A stretch of DNA of 64,000 bases. Source: Verrucomicrobiota bacterium. Its GTDB lineage: Bacteria > Verrucomicrobiota > Kiritimatiellia > CAIQIC01. Position numbers and translations under genes: made by a program. The stretch spans positions 1 through 64,000 of the forward strand of contig SCQF01000023.1 in assembly GCA_004321905.1 (NCBI GenBank), written 5' to 3'. The notes beneath the pieces were generated by a model that was not told the origin of the DNA, did no database searches, and was given only the letters and a program-made list of their open reading frames with translations. Every line of letters begins with the position of its first letter. Position 1 is the first letter of the stretch. Shown here piece after piece: positions 6,759 to 15,039 of the stretch.

Positions 6759-8759
6759 ATGAAACGATGGATTTGGCTGCTGGTGATTCTGGCCGTCGCG
6801 TTCCGCATCGGCTTCTTCGGCTTCGCGCTGGAAAAAGTTCCGTTTTCGTCCGACGAAGCGTGGCCGGGCCTGATGGCGATGCACATCCTCAAAGGCGAAT
6901 TCCCGGTCGTCTATTGGGGCCAGTCCTACATGGGCACGCAGGAGTCGTTTTTCCAGGCGGCCACCATCGCGCTATTTGGCCCAACGGTGTTTGCGGTGCG
7001 CGTCTATGCGCTGCTGATGTGTTTCCTCTTTCTGCTGGCGAGCTGGCAACTCGCGCGGCGGATCGGCGGCACATCCGCCAGCGTAACGCTGCTCGCGCTG
7101 CTCGTGGTACCCCCGCCCTATTTGGCGATGAATGGCGCGCTGATTCCGCCGGACAACTACCTCGCCTGTACCACGCTCGGCTCCTTCGCGCTCGTGTTGG
7201 TTCATGACCTCGCGTTTCGTGAAAACGAGCCGCACCGCCTCGCCAAATTTGTCGCGCTCGGTTTCTTGCTCGGCTTTTCGTTCTGGCTGCACATTTTGGT
7301 GGTCAGCTATATCGGCGTCGCCGGCCTGATTTTGTTTCTGCGCGACAAATTGATCTTCCTACGCCGCGAAGCGTGGGCGGGCGCGGCGACGTTCGTTGCC
7401 GGGGCCGCGCCATTGCTCGTCTACAACGTGATTCACCGCGGCGCGACGTTCAAGGATGTCGGACAAACCACATCGTGGCACCGTTCGCTCGAACTCTTGC
7501 GTGGCGCGTTCGAGGTCACGCTCCAGTTCCTCGTCGGCACCAAGGCGATGCTCTATGGTGATAACGATCATTTCGTCAGCTTGCCGTTGGCGCTGGCGTG
7601 GGCGGTCGGCCTGATCTGGATCGCCGCGATTCTCTGGGCGCTGCTTAGCCGCTGGAAAATGTTCGCACGCCTGCCGCTGCTCTCGCTGAAAAATGCTGAC
7701 GGCGTCGTGCTACTCGCCGCGCTGGCCAACGCAGCGATTTTCACTTTTTGCCGCAGCTCGCGCTCCGGCTGGAAAGATGTCCGCTACGTTTTGCCCATCA
7801 TGTCCGTGCTGCCGGTGCTGCTCGCTGTGGGCCTCGACCAGATTCGCACCAAGTCACGCTGGTTGTTCGGCGCGCTGCTGGCAGTGCTGATCGGCGGACA
7901 AATCTGGGGCGTCGCGGCGCTGGCGAAAAACTGGCTCGACCCGAAAGTGATGGCCGTGGATTTGGATTTACCCGATTCGCTGCCGCTACACCAGTGGCTA
8001 CAAACCCACAACATCACCCGCGCCTATGCGCACTACTGGATCGCCTATCGCTGCACCTATGAGTCCGGCGAAAAAATTATTTTCGGCGAACCCTATAACG
8101 AGCGCTTCCCGCGCCGCGCCAACGACGTGAAGTTCAAGGACGTGCTCGATGCCGCGACCGATGTCGCCTATGTCGCCCATCCCAAGTTGCGCTTTTTCTC
8201 TGGCGATTTTGACACCGCACTGAAAAACATCGGTGCCACCTTCAAGAAGGAAGCAGTCGGCGACTTCGTGGTCTATCACGACTTTGTCCCGCCCTATGGC
8301 CGCGTGGCGCTATGCGAACTGCCGCGCGCCGACTGGAAAGTCAGCGCCAGTGCGCAACCGCAAGCTGCCGCGCGCGTGCTCGATGGCCAGGCGGACACGC
8401 TCTGGGAAAGTGGGATGGCCCAGCAGAGCAATATGACCTTCGCCGTGGATTTCGGCGCGCCACAGCGCGTCTGTTTGCTGCGCTGCGACCTCGGCAAGAA
8501 TTTCACCGACGCACCCGCCGCCTTCCGCGTCGAAGCCTCCGACGACGGAATGACGTGGCGGGTCATTCAAGACTCTAGCGCTCAAGGCTCGCTGCTGTTT
8601 TGGGAAAACGGCCAGCCGCGCTTCAATGTCTACGGCGACCATTTCACGGTCGCATTCGCGCCGCTGACGACGCGCCATATTCGCCTCGTGCTGACCGACG
8701 CGAATCCCCGCGCATGGTGGAGCATTGCGGAACTGCGCGCCTTCGCGCCAAACCAATGA
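6759..8759 (+). CDS. GT-C membrane glycosyltransferase with C-terminal F5/8 type C (discoidin-like) domain
   Basis: This 666-residue protein begins with a transmembrane helix, then SSDEAWPGLMAMHILKGEFPVVYWGQ. The acidic first loop (SDEA) is typical of PMT/ArnT-like polyprenyl-phosphate-sugar transferases, and about ten membrane segments follow to residue 430. Residues from about 525 form a beta-sandwich of the F5/8 C type (RVLDGQADTLWESGMAQQ, then FRVEASDDGMTWRVI, ending RHIRLVLTD), which normally binds carbohydrate or cell surface. The start at 6759 avoids reading through the palindromes; longer frames start inside the upstream gene. Donor and acceptor are unknown. The following gene lies 38 bp downstream. 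Confidence 0.85.
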   Translation: MKRWIWLLVILAVAFRIGFFGFALEKVPFSSDEAWPGLMAMHILKGEFPVVYWGQSYMGTQESFFQAATIALFGPTVFAVRVYALLMCFLFLLASWQLARRIGGTSASVTLLALLVVPPPYLAMNGALIPPDNYLACTTLGSFALVLVHDLAFRENEPHRLAKFVALGFLLGFSFWLHILVVSYIGVAGLILFLRDKLIFLRREAWAGAATFVAGAAPLLVYNVIHRGATFKDVGQTTSWHRSLELLRGAFEVTLQFLVGTKAMLYGDNDHFVSLPLALAWAVGLIWIAAILWALLSRWKMFARLPLLSLKNADGVVLLAALANAAIFTFCRSSRSGWKDVRYVLPIMSVLPVLLAVGLDQIRTKSRWLFGALLAVLIGGQIWGVAALAKNWLDPKVMAVDLDLPDSLPLHQWLQTHNITRAYAHYWIAYRCTYESGEKIIFGEPYNERFPRRANDVKFKDVLDAATDVAYVAHPKLRFFSGDFDTALKNIGATFKKEAVGDFVVYHDFVPPYGRVALCELPRADWKVSASAQPQAAARVLDGQADTLWESGMAQQSNMTFAVDFGAPQRVCLLRCDLGKNFTDAPAAFRVEASDDGMTWRVIQDSSAQGSLLFWENGQPRFNVYGDHFTVAFAPLTTRHIRLVLTDANPRAWWSIAELRAFAPNQ

Positions 8760-8797
8760 GACCGTAGATGAACGCAGATAAATACGAAGGGAAGAGC

Positions 8798-9916
8798 ATG
8801 AGGATGTATCGTGTTCGTCCGATCTTTCTCGTCGCCCTGATCGCTGCAGCGGCGCAGGCGGATGTGATCCAATTGAAAAACGGCAACCGCATGGACGGCG
8901 TCATCCGCTCCGAAACCGCGACGGAGTATCAACTCGATATCGGTTTTGGCACAGTGGCTGTTCCGAAAGCACAAGTCACCAGCCTCGAACGTGCCGGCAC
9001 GGCGGAACGGGCACGGCTGGAACAGGAGCGGCAGCGCAAATACATCCTGCATGAGGATTATGCGCCACCGGAGGAGCAGTATCTTCTACAGGCCTTCCAA
9101 TCCTTGGAAGCCCAGCGCGACATCGCTTTGCACGCCCGGCAGCGGATCGGGGAGTTGCAGCAAGCCCTGACGAACGATGTCCAGGAACTGCAGCAGTTAG
9201 AGGCACAGGAAGCGCGTCTGGCCAGCCGGTTAAGTCTTCCGGCGCAGCCGACCCGCGATGCGGTGGAACACTATAATCGCGCCGTGACCGAGGTGAACGC
9301 CATCCGCACCCGTATACTCGCACTCAACACCAACCCCGTTGAAAAATTGAATACGATGGATCAAGGCCGGCACGTCATAGCACGTTACACCGCCGCCCTT
9401 TTTGCTTTGACGGACCGCGCCAGACAGCGGGAGGCGCGCGGCAGTGGCAGCAACCGACCCAAACCCGTCGCAGACTTCTTTGCCGAACTCAATGCGCGCC
9501 TGCAGACCTATCAAAGCGAGATCAAACAGATTCACCTGCCCTATCAAAATGACAAGCGACAAATCGTGGTCAAGGCGCGGCTGAACGGCCAAACAGAAGG
9601 ACGCTTTGTGGTGGATACCGGGGCCACAACGGTGACCATCTCGGAGGACTTGGCACGGCGCTTGCACCTCCACCGTGGTCCCGCCAAGAGCAACATAGCG
9701 CTGGCCGATGGCTCCACGCGTCAAGCGCAGAGTGTGTTGTTGCGTTCTGTCGAGGTCGAGGGCGCGCAGGTAGAAAACGTGGTTGCCGTCATCATGCCAG
9801 ACAGCCCCGCCGAAGGCCTTGATGGTCTGCTGGGTATGAGCTTTCTGATGGAATTTAACATCCAACTTGATCCGGCGACCCAGACGCTGATTTTGAATCG
9901 TTTCGCGCCGCGTTGA
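8798..9916 (+). CDS. Exported retropepsin-like aspartic protease
   Basis: This 372-residue protein has a signal peptide, an N-terminal small beta domain (IQLKNGNRMDGVI), a charged helical/coiled-coil middle (about residues 65-240) and a C-terminal clan AA aspartic protease domain with DTGATTVTI (Asp273) and a later LDGLLGMSFL. Single-domain retropepsins act as dimers; relatives of this sort are found as stand-alone periplasmic proteins of unknown substrate. Start 8798 follows GAAGGGAAG; the in-frame ATG 8768 lies in a stretch resembling a dispersed repeat (TGAACGCAGATAAA). A degenerate palindrome (centre 9102) is read as AFQSLEA. Confidence 0.82.
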   Translation: MRMYRVRPIFLVALIAAAAQADVIQLKNGNRMDGVIRSETATEYQLDIGFGTVAVPKAQVTSLERAGTAERARLEQERQRKYILHEDYAPPEEQYLLQAFQSLEAQRDIALHARQRIGELQQALTNDVQELQQLEAQEARLASRLSLPAQPTRDAVEHYNRAVTEVNAIRTRILALNTNPVEKLNTMDQGRHVIARYTAALFALTDRARQREARGSGSNRPKPVADFFAELNARLQTYQSEIKQIHLPYQNDKRQIVVKARLNGQTEGRFVVDTGATTVTISEDLARRLHLHRGPAKSNIALADGSTRQAQSVLLRSVEVEGAQVENVVAVIMPDSPAEGLDGLLGMSFLMEFNIQLDPATQTLILNRFAPR

Positions 9917-9987
9917 CTTTCAAGCCTTGGGAAACGGTGCTCAAACCCGCGCGCACGGCAATCTCAAATTGACTTGGCGGACTCGGG
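9917..9987. repeat. Single degenerate palindrome, centre 9925
   Basis: TTTCAAGCCTTGGGAAA lies 3' of the protease gene. No partner is found 32 bp to either side. Nothing else was recognised before the next gene. Confidence 0.6.
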
Positions 9988-11184
9988 GTGCTACTTAGCC
10001 GTAGTCGTTGGCGCACCCGCTGGGGTGTTCCGGCGCAGAGGGAGTCTTCAGGGTTGAACTGGACAGCATTTTGGGACGCCGCCTGGCAGTTCACGCTGGT
10101 TACGGGTTTGAGCTTTGTTGCGCTCTGCTTGGTCGCCAGCATGATCCGTTTTTATCAACTCTCCAGCCCAACGGCGCTGCTGGCGACGACGGCGACGATT
10201 AGCGAGACCCTCCGTTTTCAAGCCTATCTGGCGGCACGCTTGGGCACGGCCTATCGCTTGCCCGACCCTTTTTGCCTGTTAATCGCAACCGGCCCGGCGG
10301 TGGCGGCCGCAATCCGGGAGCAAACGCTGAAAATCATCCGGAACACCGTTCGCCAAGCAGATGTCGTGCTGGCGCTCGATGACGGCACCATCGGTATATT
10401 GTTGGATACCTCACGGCGCCACGTGGAACCCATTATCGCCCGTATCCAAAACGCGCTGACGGCGGCGGGCGGCCTCCGGGTGGGCGTGGTTTCGTGCCCA
10501 GAAAATGGCGTGCGCGTCCAGCCGCTGATGGCGGCCGCGCAGGCGGCGATACCCGCCGCCGGCACCGACTGGGCGCTGGCCACACCGCTCACCGGAGCCG
10601 AACCACTACCACCGGTCGAAGACGAAGATGCGGCCGGCGACCATGGCGCCTGGGTGGATCAACTTACGGGTGTCTTGCGGCCCGACCGGCTGCGGCGTGT
10701 GATGCCCAAATTCGTGGCGCGTTATCGGCGCGAGGGCGAGCCGGTCTCCTTGATCTACCTTGATGTGGATTATTTGGAACGCTACAACGACCACTATGGC
10801 CGCGCGGCCGGTGACGAAATTTTGCGCGGGCTCGGCCTCCTGCTGCAACATCAAGTGCGGGAAGATGACCTCATCGGCCGCGTGAGTGAGGATGATTTTG
10901 TGATCTTGCTGAATTGTCCGCCGGCAGCAGCGTTGCTCACGGCCAATCGCTTGGGCGGCGCCATCAAGAAAGCCACCTTCGCCGCCGCTGGCTATACCTT
11001 GAAGGTGACCATCAGCGGTGGCGTAGCCAGCTGCCCTGAACATGGTCGTACGGCGACGCAAATTTTTGACGCGGCGCATGCCGCGCTACGAGCTGCCCAA
11101 GATCGCGGACGCAACATGTGCCTGCTGTTCGACGACACCATGAAGCCGTACCACACGGCTAGTTTGGGTGCCGACCCGTTTTGA
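9988..11184 (+). CDS. Membrane protein with two degenerate GGDEF-like domains
   Basis: This protein of up to 398 residues has one transmembrane helix (about 32-55). The C-terminal half (about 225-385) is a GGDEF fold with DQLTGVLRPDRL and YLDVDYLERYNDHYG, but the signature is SEDDF instead of GGDEF. Residues about 85-185 look like a second, more decayed copy: DDGTIGILL takes the signature place and VSCPENGVRVQPL matches VASCPEHGRTATQI of the other. Diguanylate cyclase activity is unlikely; a nucleotide-sensing or scaffolding role is inferred. The listed start is GTG 9988; TTG 10054, after GAGGGAG, is an alternative. pdxJ begins 16 bp downstream. Confidence 0.7.
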   Translation: MLLSRSRWRTRWGVPAQRESSGLNWTAFWDAAWQFTLVTGLSFVALCLVASMIRFYQLSSPTALLATTATISETLRFQAYLAARLGTAYRLPDPFCLLIATGPAVAAAIREQTLKIIRNTVRQADVVLALDDGTIGILLDTSRRHVEPIIARIQNALTAAGGLRVGVVSCPENGVRVQPLMAAAQAAIPAAGTDWALATPLTGAEPLPPVEDEDAAGDHGAWVDQLTGVLRPDRLRRVMPKFVARYRREGEPVSLIYLDVDYLERYNDHYGRAAGDEILRGLGLLLQHQVREDDLIGRVSEDDFVILLNCPPAAALLTANRLGGAIKKATFAAAGYTLKVTISGGVASCPEHGRTATQIFDAAHAALRAAQDRGRNMCLLFDDTMKPYHTASLGADPF

Positions 11185-11200
11185 GCACCCCACCCTCACC

Positions 11201-11941
11201 ATGAAAAAGCGTTTGAAATTAGGCGTCAACATTGACCATGTGGCGACCATCCGCCAAGCACGCGGCACGGTCTATCCCGATCTGCTGGAAGCGGCGCAGA
11301 GCTGCAAGGCGGCGGGCGCGGATGGCGTCACCGTGCACCTGCGCGAGGATCGCCGCCACATTCAGGATGAGGATGTCTGGCGGTTGCGGCGCGAATGTCG
11401 CCTGCCGTTGAACCTCGAAATGGCCAATGTACCCGCGATTGTGCGGATTGCGTTGCGCGTCAAGCCCGACGAAGTCTGTCTCGTGCCGGAGCGCCGGCGC
11501 GAGCTGACCACCGAGGGCGGACTGGATGTGCTCGGTCAATTCCGACCCATGCAGGCGACGGTGGCGCGTTTGCGTGCCGCCGGCATCGTCGTGAGTATTT
11601 TCATTGAGCCTGATCCGCGCCAACTGGAAGCGACAGCCAAGCTTGGGGCGTCGTGCGTGGAACTCCATACCGGCGCGTTTGCCGAGGCGCGCGGCACACG
11701 TTTGGAACGCGAACTCCGGCGACTCCGGCACGCTGCCAACGTGGCCCACGACTTGGGCCTGCAAGTCAACGCGGGGCACGGCATCAACTATGACAACATC
11801 GGACGCATCCTGGAGTTGCCTTGGCTCGACACGTTGAATATCGGACACAGCATTGTGGCGCGCGCCATTTTCTGCGGCTTGAAACAAGCGGTGCGCGAAA
11901 TGCACGCGGCGCTGACCGGTTATCGTGGAGGCACGCCATGA
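11201..11941 (+). CDS. pdxJ: Pyridoxine 5'-phosphate synthase PdxJ
   Basis: This 246-residue TIM-barrel enzyme condenses 1-deoxyxylulose 5-phosphate with 3-amino-2-oxopropyl phosphate to give pyridoxine 5'-phosphate in the DXP-dependent vitamin B6 route. Diagnostic stretches are LGVNIDHVATIRQARG at the N terminus, VHLREDRRHIQDEDV, LNLEMA, VCLVPERR, SIFIEPD and NAGHGINYDN. Length is usual for the family. ATG 11201 matches the family start; a longer frame from 11168 overlaps the upstream gene. The stop overlaps acpS by ATGA, and the order pdxJ-acpS is common in bacteria. Confidence 0.97.
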   Translation: MKKRLKLGVNIDHVATIRQARGTVYPDLLEAAQSCKAAGADGVTVHLREDRRHIQDEDVWRLRRECRLPLNLEMANVPAIVRIALRVKPDEVCLVPERRRELTTEGGLDVLGQFRPMQATVARLRAAGIVVSIFIEPDPRQLEATAKLGASCVELHTGAFAEARGTRLERELRRLRHAANVAHDLGLQVNAGHGINYDNIGRILELPWLDTLNIGHSIVARAIFCGLKQAVREMHAALTGYRGGTP

Positions 11942-12357
11942 GCGCCCGCGCCATCGCTGGCGTTTTGGGATTGGGCGTGGATTTGACCGAAAACGCCCGC
12001 ATGCGCGCGACGCTCAAACGCTGGAACGGACAGTTCAAAAGCCGCGTCTTTCGCCCCGCAGAACAGCGCTATTGCGACGCCTGCTCGCAACCCTGGCGGC
12101 ATTACGCGGGCCGATTCGCGGTCAAAGAAGCCATCAGCAAGGCGTTTGGCACCGGTATCGGCGAAGCCTTGGGTTGGCTGGATATCGAAGTGGTGCGCGG
12201 CGCAGCGGGTGCCCCCACGGTCAAGCTGCATGACGCCGGTGCGCGGCTGGCGCGCCGCCGGGGCGTACAGCGGATTCTCATCAGCTTGTCGCATACGCGG
12301 CACTATGCCGTGGCGCAAGCACTGCTGGTGGGTCGGGAAAATGGAGGCAGAGCATGA
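11938..12357 (+). CDS. acpS: Holo-[acyl-carrier-protein] synthase AcpS
   Basis: This 139-residue enzyme transfers 4'-phosphopantetheine from CoA to apo-ACP. It shows LGLGVDLTE with the metal-binding Asp, FAVKEAISKAFGTGI (the conserved [FW]xxKEAxxKA motif) and LISLSHTRHYAVA near the C terminus. The start ATG 11938 overlaps the pdxJ stop, and the stop overlaps the nnr start (ATGA at both junctions), so the three genes are translationally coupled. Confidence 0.95.
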   Translation: MSARAIAGVLGLGVDLTENARMRATLKRWNGQFKSRVFRPAEQRYCDACSQPWRHYAGRFAVKEAISKAFGTGIGEALGWLDIEVVRGAAGAPTVKLHDAGARLARRRGVQRILISLSHTRHYAVAQALLVGRENGGRA

Positions 12358-13919
12358 AGGTCGTCAGCGTGGCACAAATGCGCGAGTTGGATCGGCGCGC
12401 CGCCGAAGAATTCAACATTCCCAGCGAAGAATTGATGGATCGCGCCGGCGATGGCGTCGCCGAAATTGTTGAACAACTGGCCGATCTCGGTGGTTTTCGG
12501 CGGCCTTTCGTATTGCTCGTGGCCGGACGCGGCAACAACGGTGGTGATGCTTTGGCGGCGGCCTATTATTTGAAAAGCGATGGCTTCGATTGCGAAGTTT
12601 GGATCGCCGGCACAAAAAGTGAAGTCAAAGGCGACGCGCTCAAACAACTCAGCCGCGCCCGGCAAGCGGGGGTGCCCATCCATGACCTGCCGACAAAAGA
12701 GGATTGGGATGCCGCCGAGCCGATCGGCGCGGACATCATCGTGGATGGCGTGCTCGGCATCGGCGCCAGCGGACCGGCGCGCGGCCCGGCGATCGGTGCC
12801 ATTCAATTCATCAACGCGTGCAGCCCTGAATCGCTCGTGGTGTCCATTGACGTGCCTTCCGGCCTCGACGCCGATACGGGCCGCACAGAAGGCGAAGCGG
12901 TCGTGGCGGATATCACTGCGACCATTGGCCTGCCGAAACCCGGCTTGCTCGATCCCGCCGCGCTGGAACACGTGGGTGTGCTGGACGTGGTGGATATCGG
13001 CATTCCGCCGCAGGTCGTGGCCGAATTACCAGCGGAGAGCGAGTTGGAGTTCGTACATCGCAACGACATGGCGGCGCTCTTGCCGCGCCGGCGCCGCGGC
13101 GCACACAAAGGTGATTTTGGTCGCGTTTTGCTAATCGGTGGTGCGCGCGGTTATAGTGGCGCCATCACGCTGGCGGCGCAGGCCGCGGTGCGTGGCGGCG
13201 CAGGCTTGGTGAAGGTGGCCGTGCCGCAAAGTATTGTCACGATTGTCGCCAATCAAGTCCCCGAAGCGATGGTGCTCGGCTTGGACGAAACCGAGGTTGG
13301 TTCGCTCAGCGTCGCTGCTTGGAAAGAGATCGAGCACCTACTCGAAGAAGCCGACGCCGTTTTGATCGGCCCCGGTTTGACCGTACACAAGGATAGTTTT
13401 GTGCTGGTGCGTAATCTGGTGCGTACTTCAGTCGCGCCTTTCGTACTCGATGCCGACGCCCTCAATGCGCTCCAAGGCCAACCTCATTTTCTGGCCAAAT
13501 CGCGCGCGCCGATAGTCATCACACCGCATCCCGGCGAGATGGCGCGGCTCTTCGGCCAAACCGTCGAACAAGTCCAGCGCGACCGCCGGGGCGTGACGAT
13601 CGCCGCCGCCAAGTACACCAACGGCACCGTCGTGCTCAAAGGTGCCGGCACGCTCATCGCGCAAAAAGATTTGCCGCTGGCCGTCAATCTGACCGGCAAC
13701 CCCGGCATGGCCACCGGCGGCGCGGGCGATGTGCTCGCCGGCTTGCTGACCGCGCTACTCGGCCAGCACGTGAAGCCCTACGACGCCGCGCGCCTCGCCG
13801 TTTTTCTGCACGGACGCAGCGGCGATCACATCGCGTGGCGAAAATCCCAAGCCGGCTTGACGGCGAGCGACTTGGTGGAAGAAATTCCCTTCGTTTTCCG
13901 CGATCTGGCGATTCGGTAG
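12354..13919 (+). CDS. nnr: Bifunctional NAD(P)H-hydrate repair enzyme (epimerase/dehydratase)
   Basis: This 521-residue protein fuses an N-terminal YjeF/NnrE epimerase domain (residues 1-220; GRGNNGGDALAAA) to a ribokinase-like C-terminal dehydratase domain NnrD (about 235-515; FVLDADALNAL, ITPHPGEMARL, NPGMATGGAGDVLAG). It repairs R- and S-hydrates of NADH and NADPH using ADP or ATP. Length and domain order are standard. It is the last gene of the pdxJ-acpS-nnr unit; a palindrome pair follows its stop. Confidence 0.96.
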   Translation: MKVVSVAQMRELDRRAAEEFNIPSEELMDRAGDGVAEIVEQLADLGGFRRPFVLLVAGRGNNGGDALAAAYYLKSDGFDCEVWIAGTKSEVKGDALKQLSRARQAGVPIHDLPTKEDWDAAEPIGADIIVDGVLGIGASGPARGPAIGAIQFINACSPESLVVSIDVPSGLDADTGRTEGEAVVADITATIGLPKPGLLDPAALEHVGVLDVVDIGIPPQVVAELPAESELEFVHRNDMAALLPRRRRGAHKGDFGRVLLIGGARGYSGAITLAAQAAVRGGAGLVKVAVPQSIVTIVANQVPEAMVLGLDETEVGSLSVAAWKEIEHLLEEADAVLIGPGLTVHKDSFVLVRNLVRTSVAPFVLDADALNALQGQPHFLAKSRAPIVITPHPGEMARLFGQTVEQVQRDRRGVTIAAAKYTNGTVVLKGAGTLIAQKDLPLAVNLTGNPGMATGGAGDVLAGLLTALLGQHVKPYDAARLAVFLHGRSGDHIAWRKSQAGLTASDLVEEIPFVFRDLAIR

Positions 13920-13925
13920 CACGCG

Positions 13926-13975
13926 TTTTCCAAGGTTTGGAAGCTAAAATCCTCGTCTTTCCCAACCTTGGAAAA
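13926..13975. repeat. Palindrome pair, centres 13935 (G) and 13966 (C)
   Basis: Two slightly degenerate copies lie between the convergent nnr and yoeB genes. Spacing is 31 bp, the only array that departs from 32. Confidence 0.85.
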
Positions 13976-14043
13976 CGCACAACATCGGCCATAGTTTGTT
14001 GATCCCAGCAGGTTCAACAAATATCATTCATGACGCTGTTGGC

Positions 14044-14298
14044 TCAATAATGGAACCTTGCTTGAGCGATTAGCACTGCATTATCTTCAACCTTATAGAC
14101 TAAGCGGTGTTCATCGTTTATACGTCTGGACCAATACCCCGCCAGTGCATTGCGAAGTGGTTCTGGTTTACCGGTGCCTTGAAAAGGCGTGAGTGTAATT
14201 TCTTTGATGAGGTCGTTAATGCGCTTAAGAAGTTTGCGGTCGGTAGTTTGCCAATGAAGGTAATCCTCCCATCCTTGACGTGCGAAGATGATCTTCAT
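14044..14298 (-). CDS. yoeB: YoeB-type mRNA-interferase toxin
   Basis: This 84-residue RelE-fold ribosome-dependent RNase carries all catalytic residues of YoeB at the same numbers as the E. coli protein: Glu46, Arg65, His83 and the C-terminal Tyr84. Its motif YWSRRINDEHRLVYKV is diagnostic. It should cleave mRNA in the A site when the antitoxin is degraded. It overlaps the antitoxin stop by ATGA. Its own stop codon lies inside TGAGCCAAC, an 8-bp string that recurs upstream of yefM. Confidence 0.96.
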   Translation of the reverse strand: MKIIFARQGWEDYLHWQTTDRKLLKRINDLIKEITLTPFQGTGKPEPLRNALAGYWSRRINDEHRLVYKVEDNAVLIAQARFHY

Positions 14299-14546
14299 TC
14301 TGTCAGGTGCCGTTCCTTCCCTTTACCTTCTTCAAGTTCCTTTATGGCATCCAGCAGTCTGCGTGCATTGCGTGGTCCGCGCAGCAGGTACGATGTTTCC
14401 GTCAAAGATTCGTAATCCTCCAGCGCCATCATAACGACCGCATCGTCCCGTTTCCTGGTGATAATAACAGGAACATGATCTCGACAGACGCGACGAATTG
14501 TACCCGCCAGCGTCTCTCTTGCTTCTGTGTATGTAATTGCATTCAT
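14295..14546 (-). CDS. yefM: YefM-type antitoxin (Phd/YefM family)
   Basis: This 83-residue antitoxin has the Phd/YefM N-terminal DNA-binding fold (MNAITYTEARETLAGTIRRV, then PVIITRKRDDAVVMMALEDYESL) and an acidic, unstructured C-terminal tail that neutralises YoeB. It is expected to repress the pair with the toxin as co-repressor. Base use is more AT-rich than in surrounding genes. Orientation away from the integrase remnant at 14859-14963 fits a cassette-borne module. Confidence 0.95.
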   Translation of the reverse strand: MNAITYTEARETLAGTIRRVCRDHVPVIITRKRDDAVVMMALEDYESLTETSYLLRGPRNARRLLDAIKELEEGKGKERHLTE

Positions 14547-14600
14547 TCTGGACAGGATACTGTACTATGTGTTTCCGTCAATATTCTTTTCTTATTTCAG

Positions 14601-14685
14601 AGCCAACGACGTAGAAAACTGAGCCACCGCCGGCTCACAGCGTGAACCGCGATAGCGGAACTGCCGGCGCCAACGGTGGTTGGCT
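14601..14685. other. attC-like imperfect inverted repeat
   Basis: The outer arms AGCCAAC (14601-14607) and GTTGGCT (14679-14685) are exact complements and match the integron consensus RYYYAAC...GTTRRRY with one mismatch each. Inner arms CGCCGGC and GCCGGCG are also complementary, and the fold is asymmetric as in real attC sites. The 85-bp size is within the attC range. A consensus GTTAGAC follows at 14696. Homology is not proven. Confidence 0.35.
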
Positions 14686-14858
14686 CCGGCGACTTGTTAG
14701 ACCACGTCAATGACCAATAATTGATGCAATGACTGCTGCTTTTGCGCCTCGCTTGTCGCGCTCGGAACGCGGTGCGCTACGGAAACATCCGGCGACCTAA
14801 CATTTACTCTGCTGCGACGGGGTATCCATAATACCCCGCCGCAGGATAGCAACCTTAG

Positions 14859-14963
14859 CGGTTCGTCAGTATCGGCCACTCCAACGTGGAGACGACCATG
14901 ATCTATACCCACGTCCTCAATCGTCCCGGCGTCGCGCCCGTAAAGAGTCCGCTGGATCAATAA
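14859..14963 (+). pseudogene. Integron integrase (IntI-type tyrosine recombinase) C-terminal remnant
   Basis: The 34 codons between an in-frame TAG (14856-14858) and TAA (14961-14963) read [19 protein letters not shown] followed by SPLDQ. The string [10 protein letters not shown]...SPLD with the catalytic Tyr is characteristic of integron integrases. The rest of the enzyme is missing. It reads rightward, so its lost N terminus faced the yefM-yoeB module, which reads leftward. This is the arrangement expected between an integrase and its cassettes. Confidence 0.75.
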
Positions 14964-14972
14964 GCGGGGCAG

Positions 14973-14990
14973 AATTCCAAGGCGTTGGAA
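14973..14990. repeat. Single degenerate palindrome, centre 14982
   Basis: TTCCAAGGCGTTGGAAAAA lies between the integrase remnant and the phosphodiesterase gene, with no partner at 32 bp. Confidence 0.55.
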
Positions 14991-15039
14991 AAATGCTTCG
15001 CGCTTGCGGCGCGCCAGAATCACCATTATGTTCCGCCGC

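Larger units (their letters stand above)
14547..15039. other. 493-bp gene-poor region with integron-like debris
   Basis: This gap holds an attC-like imperfect palindrome (14601-14685), GTTAGAC at 14696-14702, ACCTAAC at 14795-14801, a strong hairpin (about 14811-14843, CTGCGACGGGGTAT pairing with ATACCCCGCCGCAG), the integrase remnant and a lone degenerate palindrome (centre 14982). No intact gene is visible. Confidence 0.6.

Noticed and set aside
14696-14801. A complete small gene cassette between GTTAGAC and ACCTAAC
   Set aside because: The second site lacks a matching GTTRRRY partner downstream and no frame of useful length lies between.
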